From assembly GCF_039544205.1 (NCBI RefSeq), contig NZ_BAABLF010000005.1, positions 248,001 through 312,000 on the forward strand: a stretch of 64,000 nucleotides of DNA. Direction: 5' to 3'. The notes under the pieces are model-generated. The model saw only the letters and a list, made by a program, of their open reading frames with translations. It ran no database searches and had not been told where the DNA came from. A program made the position numbers and the translations under genes. This DNA comes from Ferrimonas gelatinilytica (GTDB taxonomy: Bacteria > Pseudomonadota > Gammaproteobacteria > Enterobacterales > Shewanellaceae). Below, one piece after another: positions 58,913 to 64,000 of this stretch (its first letter is position 1; every line of letters starts with the position of its first letter).

Positions 58913-60721
58913 TTATTTGATTACCGCAGAGGCACCGATATCAGGACGCCCCAGCATGGTACGGAAACGGGTGAAGAGATCGCGGCCACAACCGGTATCG
59001 TTGGCACTGAGATCCACCTCGGGCAGCGGACGCTGCGCCAACGTTTGCACATCCACCAGCAGGCTCAACTCCCCCTTCTCAGCATCCAAGCGAACCCGAT
59101 CGCCGGTCTGGATCTTCGCGATCAGGCCACCATCGAGTGCCTCCGGGGTCAGGTGGATGGCTGCGGGGACTTTCCCCGAGGCACCGGACATCCGCCCATC
59201 GGTCACCAGCGCAACCTTGTAACCTCGGTCAAGCAGCACCGCCAGCGGGGGCGTCAGCTTGTGCAGCTCCGGCATCCCGTTCGCCTTGGGCCCCTGGTGG
59301 CGAACAACCACCACGCAATCACGATCCAACTCACCAGCCTTGAACAGCGGCTCAAGCTCATACTGGGACTCCAGTACCACCGCCGGTGCCTCGATGACCC
59401 GGTGTTGTGGCTGGACCGAGGAGACCTTCATCACTGCGCTGCCCAGGTTACCCTGCAGCAATTCGAGCCCGCCAGTGCTTTGGAAGGGGTTCTCGATGGG
59501 ACGCAACACCTCTTCATCGCCAGAGTGCTGCGGCCCCTCAACCCAGACCAGCTTGCCCTCCTTCATGGTGGGCACCTGGGTGTAGAGCGACAGCCCCTCT
59601 CCGACAATGGTCAGCACATCCTCATGAACCAGACCCCCCTTACGCAGTTGAGCCATCAGGAATGCCATCCCCCCGGCCTGGTGGAAGTGGTTGATGTCGG
59701 CGTGACCATTGGGGTAGACGCGAGCCAGCAGCGGTGTCGCAGCGGAGAGTTCGGCGAAATCTTCCCAGGTAACAATAATGCCTGCGGCCCGTGCCATCGC
59801 CACCAGGTGCATGGTCAGGTTGGTGGAACCGCCGGTGGAGAGCAACGCCACAATCCCGTTAACCACTGACTTTTCGGAATAGATATCCGCCATGCGAGCG
59901 GTGTGGTTCTGTGCATTGCGGCAGACCTGCTGCGCCGCCGCATCGGTCAGTGCCTCGCGTAGGTTGCCGGAGGGCGGAACAAAGGAGGAACCGGGCAGTT
60001 GAAGACCCATCGCCTCGACCACCAACTGGTTGGAATTGGCAGTACCGTAAAAGGTGCAGGTCCCGGGACTGTGGTAGGAGGCGGACTCCGCCTCGAGCAG
60101 GGCCGCTTCGCCCACCTTGCCCTGGGCAAAGTCCTGGCGAACGCGTGCTTTCTGTTTATTGGGGATCCCCGATGGCATCGGGCCGGCGGGCACCAGGACC
60201 GTCGGAAGATGGCCAAACTGCAGTGCGCCCATTACCATGCCGGGAATAATTTTGTCGCAGACACCCAGTTGCAGGGTACCGTCGAACATGGCATGGGACA
60301 GCCCCACCGCCGTGGCCATGGCGATCACCTCGCGGGACAGCAGGGACAACTCCATGCCTGGCTGGCCCTGAGTCACCCCGTCACACATCGCAGGAACACC
60401 GCCCGCCACCTGAGCCACGGACCCCACTTCCCGGCAGGCTTGTTTGATCTGCTCCGGATAGGTCGCGTAGGGCTGGTGGGCGGAAAGCATGTCGTTATAA
60501 GCAGTAATAATGCCGATGTTGGACTTATTCAGTGCCTTGAGATCCGCTTTATCCTGCTGCCCACAGGCGGCAAAGCCATGGGCCAGGTTGGAGCAGCCCA
60601 GCGTGCCTCGAACAACGCCCTTGGACGCCTGTGCGTCCATGTTGGCCAGGTATTCTGCGCGGGTCTCACGACTGCGCTCGATGATACGGTCGGTGACCGC
60701 CTTGATGGTCGGGTTCAGCAT
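58913..60721 (-). CDS. edd: 6-phosphogluconate dehydratase
   Basis: 602 residues of the IlvD/Edd family. Fe-S Cys residues lie in GCSNLAHGFAACGQQDK, MCDGVTQGQPGMEL and VCDKIIPG. It makes KDPG from 6-phosphogluconate. Its ATG shares a base with the pgl stop (TAATG), so translation is coupled. Confidence 0.96.
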   Translation of the reverse strand: MLNPTIKAVTDRIIERSRETRAEYLANMDAQASKGVVRGTLGCSNLAHGFAACGQQDKADLKALNKSNIGIITAYNDMLSAHQPYATYPEQIKQACREVGSVAQVAGGVPAMCDGVTQGQPGMELSLLSREVIAMATAVGLSHAMFDGTLQLGVCDKIIPGMVMGALQFGHLPTVLVPAGPMPSGIPNKQKARVRQDFAQGKVGEAALLEAESASYHSPGTCTFYGTANSNQLVVEAMGLQLPGSSFVPPSGNLREALTDAAAQQVCRNAQNHTARMADIYSEKSVVNGIVALLSTGGSTNLTMHLVAMARAAGIIVTWEDFAELSAATPLLARVYPNGHADINHFHQAGGMAFLMAQLRKGGLVHEDVLTIVGEGLSLYTQVPTMKEGKLVWVEGPQHSGDEEVLRPIENPFQSTGGLELLQGNLGSAVMKVSSVQPQHRVIEAPAVVLESQYELEPLFKAGELDRDCVVVVRHQGPKANGMPELHKLTPPLAVLLDRGYKVALVTDGRMSGASGKVPAAIHLTPEALDGGLIAKIQTGDRVRLDAEKGELSLLVDVQTLAQRPLPEVDLSANDTGCGRDLFTRFRTMLGRPDIGASAVIK

Positions 60722-61410
60722 TACGCTTCGCTCCAGTAAACGTCAACATGGGCTTGCTGCAAAACAGCGCGGATAGGCAACTCGTAGGGATCGGATCCGG
60801 CGAGTGCCTGGTCCAGTACCGCTTTTTTTCCTTGCCCTGAGATGTGCAGGTAGAGATGCCGTGCTGCCAGGATCGCCTTCAGTGACAGGGAGATCCTGGC
60901 ATGCGGGGCCTTGGTGGGGTGGGTCGCGAGCAGAAGTTCGTCAGTGGTAAAACCCTGCTCCAATTGATCGCAACAGGGAAATAGGGATGCCGTATGGCCA
61001 TCCCCACCCATCCCCAGGATCACCACATCGAAGGGCTGCGCCATCGAAGATAGCCGCTCTTTCGCGCCGCTTAGCCCCTGCTCCGGCGTTTCATCCCCGG
61101 TGTAGGGAGAAAGGTAGTTTGCCTTGGCGGCATGGTTTTGCAGCAGGTGTTCCCGAACCAGGCGGTCATTGGCGTCCGCGTGGTCACCGGGTACCCAGCG
61201 CTCATCCACCAATGAGATGGTCACCTTGCTCCAGTCGAGCTCAGCGTGACTCAAGGTTTTGAACAGCGGCAGGGGCGTGCTGCCTCCGGAAACCATCAGT
61301 GACGCCGAACCCCGCTGCTCAATCGCTTCACGAAGCTGAGCGCAGAGGGTATCTGCGAAGGTGGAAACCAGTGACTGCGCACTGGTGAAGCTATGCATAT
61401 GGGCTGTCAT
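60721..61410 (-). CDS. pgl: 6-phosphogluconolactonase
   Basis: 229 residues, DevB/SOL type. SGGSTPLPLFKTL and DERWVPGDHADAND with GMGGDGHTASLFP are the family marks. It opens the lactone made by Zwf. Four bases after zwf. Confidence 0.95.
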   Translation of the reverse strand: MTAHMHSFTSAQSLVSTFADTLCAQLREAIEQRGSASLMVSGGSTPLPLFKTLSHAELDWSKVTISLVDERWVPGDHADANDRLVREHLLQNHAAKANYLSPYTGDETPEQGLSGAKERLSSMAQPFDVVILGMGGDGHTASLFPCCDQLEQGFTTDELLLATHPTKAPHARISLSLKAILAARHLYLHISGQGKKAVLDQALAGSDPYELPIRAVLQQAHVDVYWSEA

Positions 61411-61413
61411 CGG

Positions 61414-62892
61414 TTACTCCTCCCAGGCCCGGCCGTCCCGGGTAATCATCGCCACCGAGGCTACCGGCCCCCAGCTGCCGGCCGGGTAACGTTTCGGCGG
61501 CTCGTTGGAGCGTTGCCACGCCTCGATAATGGAGTCGCACCAGGTCCAGGCCTGCTCCACTTCGTCCCGACGGACAAACAGGGACTGGTTACCAAGCATG
61601 CACTCCAGCAACAGGCGCTCATAAGCGTCGGCGATGCGGGCATTTTTAAAGGTGTCGGAAAAGGAAAGATCGAGCTTGCTGGTTTGCAGGCGGGTGCTGG
61701 AGTCCAGCCCCGGCACCTTGTTCATCACCTGGATCTCAACCCCTTCATGGGGCTGCAACCGGATGGTCAGCTTGTTCGGCGGCAACTCCTTGTAGAGATC
61801 CTTGTAGAGGTTGTGGGGCGGGTTTTTAAACTGCACCACGATCTCGGAGTGCTTGGTCGGCATCCGCTTACCGGAACGCAGGTAGAAAGGTACCCCCGCC
61901 CAACGCCAGTTATCGATATCCACCCGAAGGGCCACGAAAGTCTCACAATCGGACTCAGTATTGGCGCCCTCCTCCTCCAGGTATCCAGGAACAGACTCGC
62001 CCCGCAGGAAACCACGGGCGTACTGTCCACGGACGCTGTTCTCATACACATTGGTGTGATCGATGGGTCGAAGCGACTTGAGTACCTTGACCTTCTCATC
62101 ACGAATCGAGTCGGCGTCCAGGTTCACCGGCGGATCCATCGCCACCAGAGAGAGAACCTGCAGCAGGTGGTTCTGGATCATATCGCGCATCTGCCCGGCG
62201 CCATCGAAGTAACCCCAACGCCCCTCGATCCCAACCTCCTCCGCCACGGTGATCTGCACGTGGTCGATGGTCCGGTTATCCCATTTGGAGGCGAAGAGAG
62301 AGTTGGCAAAGCGCAGGGCCACCAGGTTCTGCACCGTCTCCTTCCCGAGGTAGTGGTCAATCCGGTAGATCTGGTTCTCTTCGAAGTACTCCGCCACCTG
62401 ATCGTTGATCACCTTGGAAGAAGCCAGGTCGTTGCCGATCGGTTTTTCCAACACCACCCGGGTATCGGGCTGGATCAATTCATTTTCTTTGAGACATTTA
62501 CCGATGGCGCCATAGATGGAGGGGGGGGTTGCGAAGTAGTTCACCATCACGCTGCCCGGGGCGAGGTGATTCTTGAGGTCGGCAAAACCAGAAGGGTCGG
62601 TAAAATCGGTGCTGTAGTAGGTCAGGCGGGACAGGTAACGGGATAGCACATCGGGTTCAAGGGACTCCTTGACGAAGGTGTTCAGTGCAGTTTGCACCGC
62701 ATCCAGGAACTCCTGCTGACTCATGGCGGAACGGGCCACCCCGACGATGCGGGTATCCTCATGCAATAAGCCTGCACGATCCAGCTGATACATGGCGGGC
62801 AACAACTTGCGTCGAGCCAGGTCCCCCAGGGTGCCAAACAGAACGAAGTCGCAAGAATTGACCGATGAATCTCTGTTAACAGCCACGTCCAT
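61414..62892 (-). CDS. zwf: Glucose-6-phosphate 1-dehydrogenase
   Basis: 492 residues. The cofactor loop GTLGDLARRKLLPAMY and the catalytic RIDHYLGKE are intact. It makes 6-phosphogluconolactone and NADPH and leads the zwf-pgl-edd-eda operon, diverging from hexR across HexR-like boxes. Confidence 0.97.
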   Translation of the reverse strand: MDVAVNRDSSVNSCDFVLFGTLGDLARRKLLPAMYQLDRAGLLHEDTRIVGVARSAMSQQEFLDAVQTALNTFVKESLEPDVLSRYLSRLTYYSTDFTDPSGFADLKNHLAPGSVMVNYFATPPSIYGAIGKCLKENELIQPDTRVVLEKPIGNDLASSKVINDQVAEYFEENQIYRIDHYLGKETVQNLVALRFANSLFASKWDNRTIDHVQITVAEEVGIEGRWGYFDGAGQMRDMIQNHLLQVLSLVAMDPPVNLDADSIRDEKVKVLKSLRPIDHTNVYENSVRGQYARGFLRGESVPGYLEEEGANTESDCETFVALRVDIDNWRWAGVPFYLRSGKRMPTKHSEIVVQFKNPPHNLYKDLYKELPPNKLTIRLQPHEGVEIQVMNKVPGLDSSTRLQTSKLDLSFSDTFKNARIADAYERLLLECMLGNQSLFVRRDEVEQAWTWCDSIIEAWQRSNEPPKRYPAGSWGPVASVAMITRDGRAWEE

Positions 62893-62922
62893 CTCCTTAT
62901 CCGGGTGTCTTCCGCACCCATT

Positions 62923-62937
62923 TGTAATTTAGCTACA
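62923..62937. promoter_or_regulatory. HexR box 1 in the zwf-hexR region
   Basis: TGTAATTTAGCTACA agrees closely with TGTARTWWWAYTACA. It lies 31 bases upstream of the zwf start. Confidence 0.8.
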
Positions 62938-62943
62938 TTTAAA

Positions 62944-62958
62944 TGAAATTTAGCCACC
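62944..62958. promoter_or_regulatory. HexR-like repeat 2
   Basis: TGAAATTTAGCCACC repeats box 1 at 12 of 15 positions, seven bases further on. It could be a secondary site. Confidence 0.4.
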
Positions 62959-62984
62959 AATGCAAGGCCGAAAGGCTGACTCAT

Positions 62985-62999
62985 ACTGGCTAAATTACA
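62985..62999. promoter_or_regulatory. HexR-like half-site 3
   Basis: On the reverse strand TGTAATTTAGCCAGT repeats the first 11 bases of box 1. It is on the hexR side of the region and may mediate autoregulation. Confidence 0.45.
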
Positions 63000-63138
63000 A
63001 TTGTGTTAGTAATATACAAGCTCCGACCCGGCCCCCGCTGCGGAAGCTTGTCGGACGCAGTGTGAAGCGGCATCGGCGCCCTTGCAATGCGGGTAATCCA
63101 ATAAACCATAGCCCACGGATTAGAGTCTCAGCCGCATT

Positions 63139-63993
63139 ATGAATACGATCGATAAGATCCAGAAAAATCTGGCAAATTTCAGTAAATCGGAACGCAAGGT
63201 TGCGGAAGTTATCTTGGCAGATCCCCCACTGTCGATCCAATGCAGCATCGCCACCCTGGCTAAAATGGCCGATGTCAGCGAACCAACCGTCAACCGATTC
63301 TGCCGCCGCCTCGACACCAAGGGGTTTCCAGACTTCAAGCTGCACCTGGCCCAGAGTCTCGCCAACGGCACCCCCTACGTTTCCCGTCACGTTGAATCCA
63401 GCGACAGTGCCGAGGCCTACACCAACAAGATTTTCGAGTCCTCCATGGCGGCGCTGGACAGCGCCAAACAGACCATCGATGCTCAAGTGATCAACCAGGC
63501 GGTCGACATGTTGACCCAGGCGGACCAGATCTCCTTCTTCGGCCTCGGTGCCTCCTCGGCGGTCGCCCACGATGCGGAGAATAAGTTTTTCCGCTTCAAC
63601 ATCCCCGTCTCCTGCTTCGACGACGTACTGATGATGCGAATGAGCTGCATCAACGCCCGTGAGGGCAGCGTCATCGTGCTCTTCTCCCACACTGGCCGAA
63701 CTAAGGCGCTGGTGGAGATCGCCCGCCTGGCCCGGGAAAACCATGCCCAGGTGATCGGGGTCACCGCCAAGGACAGTCCACTGGCGAGAGAGTGCACCAT
63801 CGCCGTCACCATGGATGTGCCGGAGGACACCGACCAGTACATGCCGATGGCTTCGCGCTTGGCCCAGATGGTCGCCGTGGACGTGCTGGCCACGGGCTTT
63901 ACCCTGCGTCGGGGGCCGCGGTTCCGAGAGAATCTCAAGCGTGTGAAAGAGGCGCTGAAAGAGTCGCGTTTCGACAAGTCCGCTCAACCTTAA
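63139..63993 (+). CDS. hexR: HexR, RpiR-family regulator of central carbon metabolism
   Basis: 284 residues. An N-terminal helix-turn-helix (about 1-75, with ATLAKMADVSEPTVNRFCRRL) and a C-terminal SIS sugar-phosphate domain (about 120-260) with FFGLGASSAVAHDAENKF. HexR binds KDPG, which releases it from DNA. Targets in this window are likely zwf-pgl-edd-eda, gapA and itself. ATG 63139 has no clear ribosome site. The gene ends seven bases from the window edge. Confidence 0.95.
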   Translation: MNTIDKIQKNLANFSKSERKVAEVILADPPLSIQCSIATLAKMADVSEPTVNRFCRRLDTKGFPDFKLHLAQSLANGTPYVSRHVESSDSAEAYTNKIFESSMAALDSAKQTIDAQVINQAVDMLTQADQISFFGLGASSAVAHDAENKFFRFNIPVSCFDDVLMMRMSCINAREGSVIVLFSHTGRTKALVEIARLARENHAQVIGVTAKDSPLARECTIAVTMDVPEDTDQYMPMASRLAQMVAVDVLATGFTLRRGPRFRENLKRVKEALKESRFDKSAQP

Positions 63994-64000
63994 ATCACCA

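Noticed and set aside
58508..59869. 453-codon forward frame opposite eda and edd
   Set aside because: Spans two confirmed genes on the other strand; Gln/His/Arg-rich translation with no motif.
61393..62646. 417-codon forward frame opposite zwf
   Set aside because: Antisense shadow of zwf; no ribosome site or family.

Overview
The window reads as chromosomal DNA of a marine-type gammaproteobacterium close to Shewanella/Ferrimonas (Alteromonadales). This is an inference from gene content and order: a ccoNOQP-fixH-ccoI-ccoS block followed by an etrA/fnr regulator, uspE and ttcA; a gyrA-serC-hisC-aroA-cmk-rpsA-ihfB-lapA-lapB-pyrF run; a HexR-type Entner-Doudoroff cluster; paired long and short GAPDH genes; and DUF2987, YeaC and YnhF family proteins. 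Coding regions are GC-rich with GC-rich third positions. There is no rRNA, no CRISPR array and no intact insertion sequence.

Bases 1 to about 3400 are the one clearly accessory stretch. They hold the 3' end of an unrecognised gene, a small ribbon-helix-helix protein with a MatP-like layout and two palindromes upstream of it, and a tyrosine recombinase with a near-perfect LexA (SOS) box ahead of it. About 1.1 kb with no recognisable gene follows. This looks like one end of an integrative element whose other end lies outside the window.

Bases 3.4-14.3 kb form a respiration and anaerobiosis block. A lipoprotein gene diverges from ccoN across two FNR-type boxes. Then come cbb3 oxidase (ccoNOQP), its assembly genes (fixH, the copper ATPase ccoI, ccoS, a DsbD_2/SafE-like membrane protein), the Fnr-family regulator, uspE and ttcA. 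Bases 14.3-16.5 kb are a three-gene reverse cluster (membrane protein, Bax-like glucosaminidase, DUF2987). PotABCD (polyamine uptake), ZntB, tRNA-Cys(GCA), an aromatic/aspartate aminotransferase, a methyltransferase, PssA, a 30-residue YnhF-like membrane peptide encoded opposite the region upstream of dacB, and DacB follow up to 28 kb.

Bases 28-42 kb include a large acyl-CoA dehydrogenase with a PsrA-type operator, then the long reverse housekeeping run from gyrA to pyrF. GyrA keeps Ser83 and Asp87. From 42 kb come ubiG with a HAD phosphatase, and nrdA-nrdB-yfaE under NrdR-like and DnaA-like boxes. A membrane protein with an RMF-like tail, fadH (with a second PsrA-type box), sppA, ansA, yeaC, a zinc-ribbon protein and a thioredoxin-like protein follow.

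Bases 54.9-64 kb are central carbon metabolism. They hold a long GAPDH and a short GAPDH facing apart across 0.8 kb, then zwf-pgl-edd-eda (glucose 6-phosphate to pyruvate and glyceraldehyde 3-phosphate) diverging from the regulator hexR. HexR-like operators lie in front of gapA and between hexR and zwf, so the block looks like one locally encoded regulon.
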